NCBI GenBank assembly: GCA_001692895.1
Contig: KV748177.1
Span: 3,286,001 to 3,350,000 of the forward strand
Length of the DNA: 64,000 nucleotides
Direction: 5' to 3'
Source of the DNA: Cenococcum geophilum 1.58
Taxonomy: Eukaryota > Ascomycota > Dothideomycetes > Gloniales > Gloniaceae
Within the stretch, counting starts at the first letter, position 1, and each line of letters starts with the position of its first letter. Under the pieces are notes generated by a model. It had not been told where the DNA came from and ran no database searches. It saw only the letters and a list, made by a program, of their open reading frames with translations. Of the stretch, positions 34,429 to 46,189 are shown one piece after another. The translations under genes and the position numbers were made by a program.

Positions 34429-35315
34429 GGTGACTGCAGATAACAGAAATATCAAGTCAAAAAGATACGAGGTCAGAAGCCATTAGATCCAGGGGATGAA
34501 TCAGTGAGCTTAGAGAGCTCCTCGCGGGGTAACGGTGATCATGAGCCTTGAGGGAAATATACTTACTTTATGGACATGGCTGAAGGGTTTTGCGGTAACT
34601 TCTTCCTGTTCCGAACAGTCGATAGCCTCTGCGAGACCGGACTTTTTACCTCTGTGTGAGAATGAAATGTGCTCGCAGGTAAGGCTGCAGTAACCAAAGC
34701 CTGTTGGTGACGCGACGAAGCAGCACCACGCTGTCACAAAAGGCAGTCATATATCGGCCCGCAAGCCGACAGCGAATCAGAGGGTAGGCAGCGGCTAAAC
34801 CGCAGGGCATGGAAAGATGCGACAGTTGAGATTTGGGTGCTCCGAGTAGCTGAAAATGGCGAGTAGCTGGGCCTTCCTTACTGCTTCCGCTGCTTGAGGT
34901 CCAAGCTAAAGACGGTAAAGCAAAAAATTCAACGGCAGCCAAGGAGCCCAAGAACCGTGCGTTTGTATATCCAGAGGAAGACGTGCATCTTCTAGAAATC
35001 CCGTGCTTGGTCTTCTCTAACAAATACATCGGAAACAACGCACTTCCGGCCGTAACCCCTGCAGACAAAACATTTTCCAAGGGCAGAGGCACTGGGGCTG
35101 AGCCATGAAAGACATCGTAACTAAAAAAGTACATCTCTGTTCATTAAGCGAATTATGAATAAAGCATTACTGCAAAAAATAACACAATTTCCTGTGTCCC
35201 TTGTGTACCAGCTCATCGGAGCAGATCCTTGGAAATACTAATACTAAGCGTCAGAGTACAAAAGCACAAAAGTACAGCATAACCACCAATACCCAACACT
35301 ACTTGCCAATAGCCC
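34429..35315 (-). other. Upstream region of the WBP2-like gene, with an open frame of 162 codons
   Basis: A minus-strand frame 35134-34646 starts with ATG and runs 162 codons (MYFFSYDVFHGSAPVPLPLE and onward). It has no recognised domain, and a biased Ser/Arg/Leu composition typical of chance frames. It may be part of the 5' leader of the WBP2-like gene. I would not call it a gene without transcript evidence. Confidence 0.3.
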
Positions 35316-37957
35316 TTACGTCTTCTTCCAGATAGGACTAACTCTCGCCAATACTTGGTTCTGGATTGGATGTGAAATGAAAGAGCCCGAGAGTCCCACA
35401 AACCTCCAGACGGCTCCATCCCCTTGATCTGGCGGCTCCAGCGGTTCATGTATCAGTCCTTCTGGCTCATTGCCTTCCCATGACTGGAACGTAAACACAT
35501 CATTAGTGGACCCACTCAATTTGTCTTGGAAAACCATCTTAGCAATGCGTTTCTGGCCTGGTATATAAGAAATGACAACTCTGGTAATGTCAAGGCCGGA
35601 AATGTCGAATGTGCTCCAGTTCGCTGACTTGTGTCGTTCTCCCCACCGGACCTGACCTGCTATGCGCGTACAACCGTTTTCCTGCTTGTCGTCTTCATCA
35701 TCCCGCTCAAAACCGAAACCTAAGGCTCCAATAGCACGATCCGATTTCTTGAAGAATTCGTTGGTCATTGGATAGCGGTGGTGCCCATAGCGGTGGAATA
35801 CTATCCGTCGTAGAGGGTTTTGGACTTCTTTGCCAAGTGGCTCACTCCAATCTAGAGTGCAGAAGTGCTTGTAATTGCTGCCCAGATTTTCATGTAACTC
35901 GGGATCTACTACATCGCCAACCATGTCATGCCGATACCAAAGATTTCCGTCACGCACGTGGCTTTCCGTCATCAGGTATGCACCATCAGTAGACAAGTTA
36001 ACGCCCATATCGTCGTGGACCGGAACCGGCAACCTTGCTTTCAAAACCTCCGGATAAGCGTAGTTGGGACGCTTCATGCGCGTCGTCCTCGTCTTACCCA
36101 GGTATTCGGCATAGGCGAGGTGGGGATGATCGACCAGTCTAGAGGCCTAAGAGGTTAAAATCATTAGTAAATAGTAGGAAGTATGATTCGGAATTCCGCG
36201 CTACCTCTTCAGTAATCAATGTCATAGCCTCGCGGCAAAGCAGGCGTGCCTCTCTTAATTCCATCGGATCTGGTGGAATAGCGTCGCGGCAATTGTTGAT
36301 TTTGTCGAGATCCCAGTCTTCTACCACTTCTGGCAGATCTTCAAGGCTGAATGTGTAACCTCGATTTATGTCAGATTGTAATTCTTCGGTCCCATCTAAC
36401 AGCGGAGATTTGCTGCTGATTGGACTGTGCGAGATGGCATTCTGTGTTATATGGTTCGGTATTATAGTTTTTATAGCGACTCTTGGGGCTTTCCTTTCTC
36501 CTTCCTTATTCCTTCGCGATGGCCTTAGCTTGTACATGAGAGGATTCTGTAGCACTTCGTTGGAATATCAGCCACTCTGTATTGGAGTTGGTGCAGATTT
36601 GATACTTACTCTCTCCTATATCCTTCCACAGCTTCTTATATATCATAAGCGCGTCGAACAGATCCGCGGTGTACAGCGCACAGGGTACATAATTCAAGAT
36701 GATCTTAGGCTCTTCCCACTTCCTTCGTTTGATCGCTTCGAGTTCTGCCTCGTCTTTCTTCTCTTCTGCACTCACAGTATCTGCTTGCTGTTTTTTCTTA
36801 AATTTCTCCTCCAACTCATCGAGTCTCTTCCATTTCCACTCTTGAAAGCTTCTAAGAGACGTATATCTGGTTAAGATAGCCATCGTCCTTGCCGACGACC
36901 TGGCAACCATAGACGGGAACGCACTTGCAACAGCAGCGACGCTCTCCGGCGTCCATTGGATGCCAGGTTTCTTGATGTTGCCACCGCCGATCCAGTTGAC
37001 TGAAATAGTGATTTCCGTGTGTTTTAGTGCTTCACGGTGTTCCTTGTTTAAGGATTCACTGGCTCCGACTGAAACAGGAGACGGACCTACAGCAAGTTGG
37101 ATGTCGATAGCCTGTTTCACGGCCTTAAACTTTGACTTGTCATGTACTTTGACGGAAATCACTGCATTGAACTGGCCGCCCTCTACGAATCCTGAAATAA
37201 AGCTATCTCCGTAGACTTCGGTAAATCTTTCCAATGGAAGCTTATCAATCTCATTGAATTTCATGTCGTCGCTCGAAGCTCTAGCATCATTGTTGACTAT
37301 GACACTCACGACATAGTTAAGGTCGCTGTCGAGGACCTTGGTCTCGTTGACGAAGGAGGCATTGCCATTTCCGTGAATTGTTCCGTACTTGATAGACATG
37401 GCCGTTGAAATGTTGAGTGCGTCCATGATATCGCTAACATTATCTATTGCGCGTGTTGAGTACGTCACGCTTTGACTGGTGTTTGGTACCGGCCCTGCGG
37501 GTATGATGAATGCTGAATTCGTGTTTGGCTCGAGCATGAGGGTGCTATGAGAGTCCTCGTTGGTCACTGAAGATGTAGGTCTCGTAGTTTGACTAGCGCT
37601 TTCGCCCGTTGTGGGCTGGATTACTCCGTTCGCGGCTGCATCTAGACTCTGCCTGGTCGCTGGCGCATCACTATTTGTGGTAGTCGTAGGGGAGGGCGCT
37701 AGTGGTAATGCAGCGGCGTCTGAGCTTGCTGTAGCTTTGGTAAGATCTTCATCTTCTTTCTTGCCTGGTACAGTTGTTTTAGGTGGGTTTGTAGATTTAG
37801 GTCGGACCTCTACAGCACTTTCGATTCGAATTTCTTGTGTGTAAGTGTTGAAGCCTTGCCCTGTTTACCGTGCATTATCAGCATGGGGCGTCTCTGTTGC
37901 GGATAAACCATTCCTACCAAGGCGCATAGCATTCGTGTATGGTGCCGTGAAAGACAT
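35316..37957 (-). CDS. Large conserved fungal protein of unknown function
   Basis: Four exons: 37957-37918, 37860-36536, 36441-36205 and 36146-35316, totalling 810 residues. Introns are 57, 94 and 58 bp. The first exon codes for MSFTAPYTNAMRLG and continues as QGFNTYTQEIRIESAV, the hallmark start of a widespread fungal family without known function. A variable Thr/Pro-rich linker follows, then a conserved domain (VTYSTRAIDNVSDIMDALNI, DLNYVVSVIVNN, YGDSFISGFVEGGQFNAVIS, AILTRYTSLRSF). The C-terminal exon is another conserved domain (YLGKTRTTR, YPEVLKARLPVP, HFCTLDWSE, RRIVFHRYGHHRYPMT, VFTFQSWEGNEPEGL, FISHPIQNQVLARVSPIWKK). The second intron (GTACAAG...ACACAG) is the least certain, but it removes an apparent frameshift. 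No signal peptide. The beta-rich middle loosely recalls pore-forming folds; I do not claim that. Confidence 0.8.
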
Positions 37958-39712
37958 CACGAGTTAGCAGAGGTAGTGACCAACCAATGTACGGTTATGG
38001 GCAGTGCCTGGGACGCGAAAATGAATAACAAGGAGTTTGGAAAAATGAAGCGTAAGGCTGAGTGAATGCAATCCTAGTGTTTGGTTCTCTACCTATAAAG
38101 GCTCTAGTATATATATACCCCAGCGGGTGATGTGGCGCGGTCAAGTAGACTCCTAGACATGCTACTTCAGCACCCTCAACAAGCGCCCATCAGCACAATT
38201 CCACCAGCTCTTGCATCCATTTACCGTCTAACGATCCAAAGGACTGGATACAGCTCACCACCTCTGCTGCCAAGCGGCCTGAGCGACCACTATATCTAAA
38301 ACTATCCCAGAAGAGCGGCTGATCGTCTCAGCTCGGCCCGGAAGATACTAAAAGGGAGAACGTCACACAAGAAAAGCGCAGGCCAAGGAAGGGCTGAGCA
38401 AAGCTTGTGACCTCTCTTCCGGTCAAATAATGTACGGTGTGAGGCCGTTTTACCTGGGTTGTTCCGCTGCGGCGCAACTACAGCAGCGCGATCATGGCAT
38501 TTAACTGCTCGAAAGATGAGAGCTAAGATAAGCCAAGAAACATGTGTAGAAAACGAAGGAAAAGCGTATGGGCTATGGAAGTCTAGAGCAGCCTCCCCGG
38601 CATGGCATTCAGCATGATAGTAGCGTCGCAAAAAGTTTCCTCGTCTTGAGACAAAGGATTGGGCAGAATTCATTGGAAACGGAAATGAAAGCCGACAATC
38701 ATCATTCCTAGCACGAGGTGGATGGGGGCTATGACCGCTGATCGAGTGAGAGCAAATGATAATGGTCGGTCAAAGAGTACGCGGAAGGCCCGTGGGAACT
38801 TGGTAGAACTAGATGAAGAGGGCAGTTTGGTACCTAAAGAGTAAATAGGCGCCCTGAAAGGATCGGGAGGATTATTGGTCACTTGCAAGGCTGAGCCAAT
38901 CTGACTTCAAGGCCTCAAAGGATTTTTAGGAAGCAACGTCTTAAATTGAAAGTATCTCTGGACCGTGAATTGTCGTCAGATGGATTTGAGAATGTACCGT
39001 TGCAGAAAAAGAACATTCGCGACCAAGTTTCGTGGCGTTCTCGCCCCAAAAGGTTTGTCAAAGCTCACCCACCAATGACTATGGAAGGATTACGCATCGC
39101 CAGATATCTGGAGACCGCGACCTCAGCTTCAGCCCGTATCGTTTGAAGTTTTCACTACCTTTGATAGTGATGGCAGTGTACTCATTGAGTATACCCGGTG
39201 CCATCCTAATAGTATACCAAGGCGCAGATTAGTATTGCCTTTTGAATTTTAGCGTCCCTTGGGTCACTCTCTTGAGTATTACTGGACATGTGATTTCCAT
39301 TCAAACTGATTGCGGCCCTAGGACTGAAAACAAAGACTGGGTTGGAAAATACACATCATTTAGTTCTAACAGAACCCTAGAAAATAGTTCAACCATACCC
39401 ACAACTTCTAGCCCCAAAAACAAGATAGCTTCAGCTAAGCAGTTTCAGCAACGCATCTGCACCAGTGGTACCCCAGAAATGAATTAAGATCTAGAACTGG
39501 CGCGCTATAGAGTTAAATATGGCTAAATACCAAAGGCTGCTTCGTTTAATCGGTGTATTAAATCTCTTTTGTATTGATATGGCGCTGCTAGCGCATTCCT
39601 CATTCGACGGTCAAGGTCTCTAACCACCACAATGCTCACCGAAACACCAGGATCTAAGTAATAATACACTAACCTCAACCCTCAAACTCCATTATTCCCT
39701 GCCTACCCTAAC
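37958..39712. other. Intergenic region without a supported gene
   Basis: About 1.75 kb. Frames of 60-123 codons occur on both strands (for example 38302-38673 minus and 39242-39487 plus), none with a recognised motif or supporting splice sites. The part at 37958-38300 is the promoter of the large hypothetical gene. The part near 39480-39710 is the 3' flank of dsc2. Confidence 0.4.
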
Positions 39713-40763
39713 TTAACCGCCGGTCCCACTCCCCCCACCAACGCCTCGAAACTGTTCCGCAATCAGCATCCCAAGCGTTCTCCTCCTCGGCGCCCCTTGG
39801 CCCTGCGCTGCCAGCATCCCCGTCGCCTGTCCCGCGCCCGCCTCCCTCTCGCCTTCCAGCCTTCTCCTCAGGCCCTCGAACCCCTCGAACCCCTCGCGGG
39901 CGCTATGGTCGCGCTTCTCGCCCACCAGCCAGCCTGGCACGCGCCACTGGCTCGCATAGGGCAGGAGGTCGCGACGGTACGCGGTTCCGACAGCCCAGCC
40001 GACGAGCGCGGCGAGCGCGGAGCCGGGTAGCTGGCTTAGCGCTAGCTGGCATGGTATAACGTAGCTGAGGCTCTTTGAGGTGAGGAAGATGCCTGTTTGC
40101 ATGATCGAAGCCGAGCTGCTGGAGGACGACCCGCTTGTGGAGGAGGGCGCAGTTGCGGCGACCTTGTATTTGTAAATATGCGGGATAGCGGCATGATATT
40201 GGACTAGTAAGGCGAATAGCATAGCTGTTGGGCCAGCGGGAAGGTGGTTGAGGCGGTTGAAGGTAAGAGGGCGGAGGACCAAGGTTAGGAGAAGAGGTGG
40301 GAGAAGAGTCGTGTATGGAAGAGTAGAGACGAGGAAGGACTAGAGTTGCGTCCAATATGAGTTAGCTTAAGAACCCTAGCTTTTAGTCGTAGAGATATAT
40401 AAACATAGAAAGGAGTCGAGGTAGAGGACAGTTGCGACATACAGCGAATTTCCGACTCCCCCAGAGTCTCTCAATCACCCTCAAGTGATAAAATGCCATT
40501 GCGGCGAATAGCACTTCTGTGGAGTTTGTATAGCATACCTATTTGGGTTATTAGATCTTGTTCCCCATCCCATTCCATACCAATACTCAACTTACTTGCC
40601 ACGTCAACAATCTCCAAAACTGTCCATAAACCCACAGATGCGGGACAACCTCAATGTGAACATAGTATTTTGTATCCGTCAGACTTGTGAGTAGCGCGCT
40701 AGTAACAACCCAGAAGACCAGAAATCTGGACACCCGTGCGTTGGTGAAGCCTGAAGTGAGCAT
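39713..40763 (-). CDS. dsc2: Dsc2, rhomboid-like membrane subunit of the Golgi Dsc E3 ligase
   Basis: Exons 40763-40596, 40538-40443 and 40339-39713 give 296 residues; introns are 57 and 103 bp, all phase 0. The N terminus [20 protein letters not shown] starts the first membrane helix. Further rhomboid-like features follow: [60 protein letters not shown], and later hydrophobic segments. The C-terminal tail ([15 protein letters not shown]) matches the end of fungal Dsc2 proteins, near the UBA-type region. Dsc2 is a pseudoprotease relative of UBAC2. In fission yeast and Aspergillus the Dsc complex is needed for SREBP activation and hypoxia adaptation. An upstream in-frame ATG at 40847 is less likely because it adds an unmatched leader. 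Confidence 0.9.
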
Positions 40764-41144
40764 GTTGGTGGGGCGGTCATTGTTTTGCGAGTGAGAAAGG
40801 ATACAGGGGAAGAGGTGCGATTCGCGGAGGTGAGGCCGGAAACACATTTTTTGAAGTCACGTGCACCTTTCACTTCAAGGAGCAGGTATTTAAAATTGTG
40901 TAAAACACAATTACCTTTAGCTAATATAAGTGGATAACCGAGCCTTGTTCGGCTTTCAATCAGTGCTGTTCGAATATCGAGCTTGTTATACAAAAAGCCT
41001 CCCGAAAAAATAGCGCATAATGTCCACCAGACGATCCCAAAAAGACCACAGGGAACTATTACACAAAAGCCAAACCAAAAGCGCCGGTCTCTAGGAATGC
41101 TATAGCCCAACTCCTTTTTCCAGTACCAGAACGCCAAAGCTTCG
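40764..41144. other. Short intergenic region upstream of dsc2
   Basis: About 380 bases between the dsc2 start and the stop of the SnaD-like gene. A minus-strand frame (41350-40679) crossing this area overlaps real coding sequence in another frame and is a shadow. Confidence 0.4.
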
Positions 41145-42746
41145 CTACCTTCGCTTCCCAAAACTCCTAGTTCTCGCTGCGAACTCCTCAACATCCTCAT
41201 TGGCATTGAACATGAAGTCTCGGCCCCCCGTGCCGTAATCCCTATTACCAGGTGAGGGCCATTGCTGGTACCCTTTCCACCAACCGGGAGGCCTCTCCGG
41301 CTCGGTCGTCGAGTACTCTGTTTCAAGGCTGGCCGTCGAGGACGGCGCACGATTGTTGTACGTCGGTGCAGGCCGGGTGAAGAACTTGTTGCTTGTCCGT
41401 GGCGGAGGGCTGCAAGCGTCTTCAGAATGTCCGGGAGTCTTGTCTTTAGATGATCGACTGGAGCCTTCGCGTGATTCCGGAAGCTGGGGGGACTTGATGG
41501 TTGCGCTGTTTTTATAGAGGTCTCTCAGCCCTAGGCCTGGATCTGGGATAGGTGTCGCTGGTCTTGACTCAGTGGGAGGATCCAACTTAAGCCTAAGATC
41601 CGCAGAGCCAAATACAGGAATTTGAAACCGCCCGCTGATTCTTGGGCTGGATCTCAACGTGGGACTTTGAGTGGGTAAGGGTGGCACAACCTCCGGCTTC
41701 GAATCTTCTGTCACGGAAACAAGAGACATGCGCTTGCGCAGTTCGTTAACCGAGCCAGAACCATGAGATGTCGTCCTTATAAGTGTCCGAGCTCTTGCCG
41801 AGTACGGTCCCACTGGTTTTGAATTTGGCTGGGGTTTCGTTGCCGGGACTTGAGGGGAAGACGGCTGGCTGTAGTAATCGGAGTCTCTCTGACCGGTTGA
41901 GGGCCTGGATTCCGGAATACTCCATAGATCTGATGCACGTTTCCTCGGCGAGTCCGCTTCAGTCTCTGTGCTGTAGTAGTCAGACCCGCCATTACCACCG
42001 ATTGCTGCCTTACAGTTGGCTACTCGGTCTTTCAAGGTAACATTTTCAATTTCCAACCGATATATCATATCAGCTGCTTCCTCGAGTCCTGCATCCCGTT
42101 TCTCCATCTCCATGACCAGTTCTTCATTGATCGAGAGTAGTTCTGCGTACTCCTCGTGTTTGGCTGCAAGATCCTCCTCTAAGCCCTGCGTTTTTAAGTG
42201 CAGCTTGTCGTTCTCTTCTCGTAGTTCCTCATTTTCGTCCTCTACCCCTTCAAAAGCTTTTATCTTCTCCAACGCCTCTTCTAATTCTTTCTGGATCTTT
42301 GCATTGTGCTGCTCCAACAAACATATGCGTAACCCAAGATCAAAGTTGCTCTTCTCAATCTGGTCCTTTTTCGAGTCCATTTCCTTCAGTGTAAACTTGC
42401 GGGTTGGTGTGGGGCGCTGCTCCTTGACTTCGCTTGCGCGGCGGTAGCGACGTTTGGAGGTATCATTTCCCGAAGCATCCTCCTCTTCAGCATTGGCAGC
42501 CCACTCGTCTCCAGGGTGTTCAATAGGAGTCGCAGGTTGGCTTAATGGGTTGACTGGAGAAGGATTCTTTGCCTTCCTGCTGTTCAGAGCTTCTCGGAGA
42601 TATTCAGACTTAGGCTCGATTGATGTATCTCGTGATATCGGCATGGATCGTTGCGTACTCGATGTCGATGAAGCCTGAGACGCTTTTGGTGTCCTTCGCG
42701 AGATCAGATCCTTTGACGGAGACGCCTTCGAGATTTTCCGATCCAT
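41145..42746 (-). CDS. Spindle-pole-body associated protein, SnaD/Cnn_1N type
   Basis: A single frame of 533 residues from the ATG at 42746. After a Ser/Pro-rich start comes the centrosomin-motif-like helix TLKEMDSKKDQIEKSNFDLG continuing LRICLLEQH (about residues 118-146). A coiled coil follows up to about residue 245, including INEELVMEMEKRDAGLEEA, which is typical of fungal SnaD proteins. This type of motif recruits gamma-tubulin complexes or anchors proteins at the spindle pole body in fungi and animals. The rest is disordered, with phosphosite-like DYYSTETEAD and SDYYSQPSSPQ. C-terminal repeats of aromatic/Pro residues (PPGWWKGYQQWPSPGNRD) close the protein. The family is clear from the central helix; the exact orthologue is not proven. 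Confidence 0.8.
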   Translation of the reverse strand: MDRKISKASPSKDLISRRTPKASQASSTSSTQRSMPISRDTSIEPKSEYLREALNSRKAKNPSPVNPLSQPATPIEHPGDEWAANAEEEDASGNDTSKRRYRRASEVKEQRPTPTRKFTLKEMDSKKDQIEKSNFDLGLRICLLEQHNAKIQKELEEALEKIKAFEGVEDENEELREENDKLHLKTQGLEEDLAAKHEEYAELLSINEELVMEMEKRDAGLEEAADMIYRLEIENVTLKDRVANCKAAIGGNGGSDYYSTETEADSPRKRASDLWSIPESRPSTGQRDSDYYSQPSSPQVPATKPQPNSKPVGPYSARARTLIRTTSHGSGSVNELRKRMSLVSVTEDSKPEVVPPLPTQSPTLRSSPRISGRFQIPVFGSADLRLKLDPPTESRPATPIPDPGLGLRDLYKNSATIKSPQLPESREGSSRSSKDKTPGHSEDACSPPPRTSNKFFTRPAPTYNNRAPSSTASLETEYSTTEPERPPGWWKGYQQWPSPGNRDYGTGGRDFMFNANEDVEEFAARTRSFGKRR

Positions 42747-44325
42747 GTTTAACGGTTATATGTAATAATGGCTAGGAAAGAGTGAAAAATTCCGTTGAAA
42801 TAATGCTGCGTGAATGGCGGGATGTTTATAGGTGTCAGTCAACAGAAAACAACGACTTCACGAAGCCTTTGTTCTTTGCTAAGCCACGATGCAAATTATC
42901 CCTCCAAACTGTAGTTCCGATGCGTCCTCACAATGCAGCCAAACAGAGCGCGCGCCGGTATACGTGTTCCAATCGCAAAGCCGCACAGTACGGCGTCGTG
43001 TACGTGTCGCAGAATCAGATGTCGCAGACATGGAGCGCTGGCGGGGTGAAGTAGATGGAATGCTATCACAACCAAGCGGAGATTTAACTTAAACGCTGGA
43101 TGCCCCAAGCTGTCTATGCGGTGCTGTCGTCGTCGGAAAACACACGGCTGTAGAGGGGAGGAAAGTCGCTTGGGAGAGGTTCAGGCTTTGGATCCATTTT
43201 ACGGATAGATTTTGCGGACGTAACGACAGGGAGCGAAGGATTACGGCGAGTGGAAAAAATATGGTGAGCGAAGAATTGGCGGTCGGAAGAAGCAAAGTCA
43301 ACGACAGCTAACAATACTCTCGACGGTACGCTGTGACAGCGAGGTAAGAATACCACTAGACCATCTCTTGAGTGAACGATACTGATATCTTTCGTCCGCT
43401 GGGGTGGCAGCAGAGCGCGGGCGAGAAGCAGGAGGAGGCGTGAGCAAGGAGGACGACGAGGTCTGAAATCGGGCACACTCTGTGCCACACAAAAAGTGCT
43501 CGGCACGGGCTGCGGGCCGGCTTTAGCTGCACAACGGCGAGCGGCCCCAGGCCCAGCCTCCCTTTTCCTTTCGATTGAGCGAGGGACCCGACAAGCGGGG
43601 GCATCGCCTCCTACTGGCTAGTCCGCGTGGGGATCCGTTTAGCATGCCCAGAATCACAATTGTCGGGATTCATGCAGCAATCACTTTGCCCAAGCTCCAT
43701 CACACCAACAGAAGCCACTGACACAAGTGCCCTCTCCCATCGGCTTTGGACGGTGTTGGCAGTGTGATAAGGAAAGCCTGCGACTAAGGCCTGTGTGTTT
43801 TCTTATCCTCGTCCGGGGATCGAGGGAAGACTGGCATTGTGATGGGTGTTTGAAGTTGTTTCCGTTATCATCAATATCTTACCCTCCATCACACATCGTC
43901 ACTAATTGGCGCGGTAAAGGCATTCCTATGGATAGGATACAAGGTATTGAGACGTCAGCCTGCGGAATATTTCCATTTCACATATACGTGACGCGGCTTC
44001 CTGGAAGTCTACGAATGTCTAGGTATGAAACAAAGACTTTGAAACGCCAAAGAGTGCTAAATAGATACCGTCGCAAAGACACTGTTCACTCTTCGCCCTC
44101 TAGCGTCTCATCCTACAACTCTAGCCTCCCGTGCCGTGCGCGATGTCACCTCTAGTTTGCACTGGCATTTCGTTTCTAAACGTCAACCTGGTCTGCGAAA
44201 AGTCATGTATCGAGGAAAGAATCAAAATTGCCAGGACCCAGGATATTACCGTTATTTCCATCCCACACATCGGCAGCGAGCAACCCAGCAACGCACAACT
44301 ATTCCGTCCGTAAATTACAAATAAC
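42747..44325. other. Intergenic region between the SnaD-like gene and erg27
   Basis: About 1.6 kb. Open frames exist (43114-43506 minus, 130 codons; 43727-44155 plus, 142 codons) but none has recognised motifs. The minus-strand end MDPKPEPLPSDFPPLYSRVF followed by a short acidic tail and a stop at 43114 could be a small protein of 27 residues from an internal ATG; evidence is only its composition. Confidence 0.35.
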
Positions 44326-45740
44326 TCAGTTCATCTCCTCACCAACCCCAACGGCAGCGAGTCTACCCTCCCACTCCCTGCGCAGTTGTTCCATCTCTTC
44401 CCAACACTCCTTCCCTAGCTCCTCAAACTGCTGCCTGTCTCGCTCCGTCAGGTTCTTCGCATGCCTCCACCTCCCTTTCTTTCTAATCCTTTCACCCACA
44501 ACCCCGCCCCAACCCCACCCTTCAACTTCGGTCCGCTCCACCCGTTCTTTGCCCCACCAATCAGTCGCACTGCCCCACTTGGCCTTGCCTTCTCTCTCTT
44601 CCATGGCGTCCAATGTGCTCTGCTGCGCTAGCGCCACCCATGCCGGCGCACATGCGCCGTTTGATGCTGTGACTCCGTGCCATTGACTGCCCAGCCATCG
44701 TGCAATGTAAAAGGCGGCCGTCATCAAGAGGGCCAGAAAGTAATGGAGAGGCATGATCCCAGTAGAGCAAATGCCAGGATGTGTAAGATATATCTTGGGC
44801 CTCCTTGCACTCGTTTTGGTTGTATTGGTGCTTGGGTTGTTCTTAGCAGCCCTTTGTGGTCCATCGTTGGTGAGGTACTGAGTAACTAGCGGCGTTGTAG
44901 ATAGTAGGTCTGCCGTCAACGCCAGTATATCCGTCAAGCGTTTCGAGGCCTCGTATGGCATAGATGAAGCCAGACCCTGGAAGTCTTCAAGCGAAAAAGC
45001 ACTCGCATACGCCTCAAGACTCGACAGCCAAATCACGCGACCAACTGTTCCCTCATCGGCCTTATGCGCTGATAGCAAAGGGGCCAAGTAGTGACAGAGA
45101 AGGTAGTGCCCGAAAACGTTTGCACAGAATACCTCACCGACCGGTGGTTCCTCAGTCCTCCCTGCATTGCCATCTGCTGGTATTTGGGGCTTTGTGAGCC
45201 ACCCAACTCCAGATATCTTGTATGTTGGGTAGGTTACTGCATTAACCCAATCCGTGAAGAGGTTGTAAAACGCGTTAGGCCAATTCAAGCCTTCCCAACC
45301 TCCAATCCCAGCATTGAGGATCGCTGCGTTGAGTTTTGGTGTTGAAAAAAGCAGTCGCTTAGCAAGTCTCTGCACTGACAAAATTGAGGTCAAGTCCAGT
45401 ATTTCCTGTCGAAATTGTACGCGCCGGTGCAACAACATGCTGACACCGGGGAAAGATTTCTCTGCCTTACGACAGGCATTCTGTAGGTGCTTCTGAAGTC
45501 TGGCAACCGCGTCGTCGCCTTTCCGTATATCGCGTGTTGTAACAATTAGGACGAGGGTTTGGGACTGGGGACGGGTGTGGAGGAATTCATCAATGAGGCG
45601 GCAGCATATTGCGAAGCCTAGACCGCTTGAATAAAAGTGTCAATTGGTGGGACGACAATATCGAGAGTTTGCGCATACCTGTTGGCTCCAGTCACAAGTG
45701 CATAGAAGCCGTCTTCGGGCTGTGGTGTTGTGTTTGACAT
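44326..45740 (-). CDS. erg27: 3-keto-steroid reductase of ergosterol synthesis (Erg27)
   Basis: Exons 45740-45679 and 45625-44326 give 453 residues; the 53-bp intron starts GTATGC and ends TTCAAG. This is a short-chain dehydrogenase: the NADPH-binding TGANSGLG lies at about residues 17-24, NAG at about 125-127, and the catalytic Ser (about 222-223, LSSLEAYAS) comes before Tyr245-x3-Lys249 (YEASK). Erg27 reduces the C3 ketone after C4 demethylation of sterols, together with Erg25, Erg26 and Erg28 at the ER. The long insertions and C-terminal extension (YFLALLMTAAFYIARWLGSQ, a likely membrane-binding segment) match fungal Erg27 rather than small SDRs. The splice falls inside the nucleotide-binding loop and restores TGANSGLGFAICCRLIDEF. 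Confidence 0.93.
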
Positions 45741-46189
45741 GGTGTTGTGCTGGTTGTGGGCAAAGGGGAAAAGGGGAATCGGGACACGACCTCATTTGAT
45801 AGAAACCTCGCAAAGCTCCATTGTTCTATCAATGCGACTTGAAATCATTTCTTTCTTATCTCTAGCTAACTAAAAACATTCCTTCTACCTCTTTTCTCCC
45901 GATCTTCTCCTGGTAGAGAGATTAAGGACCCGTTCGGTTCACCTAGCGTAATCGCCACTCAAACGAGACAGACCCCCTGATCGCGCACGGACTCTCACCA
46001 AAATATCGATTAATTTACACACCAAATCTACCCTAATCTATGCAAATATGTTGAAATTCTTTGGTAGCTGTTTTTAAAACCTTTCCTTGTAAAGGTTTTA
46101 ATACCTTAAAATATAGCACCCCCTGTCTTTGCCCTGGCTAATTCCCGCTCTTTTTAAGCCGCTTCTTAACGTAACGAGGTATTAATCCA
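45741..46189. other. Upstream region of erg27, boundary to the repeat block
   Basis: 45741-46000 is normal-composition promoter sequence of erg27. After about 46020 TA-rich, CpA-poor sequence starts, marking the edge of the second RIP-affected block. Confidence 0.45.

Noticed and set aside
36139-36555. Apparent frameshift in the large hypothetical gene
   Set aside because: A 94-bp intron from 36535 to 36442 with matching phases explains the frame change without mutation.
39713-45740. A sterol gene cluster formed by dsc2 and erg27
   Set aside because: Dsc2 and Erg27 act in linked processes, but they are separated by an unrelated spindle-pole gene and 1.6 kb of intergenic DNA; neighbourhood alone does not support a cluster.
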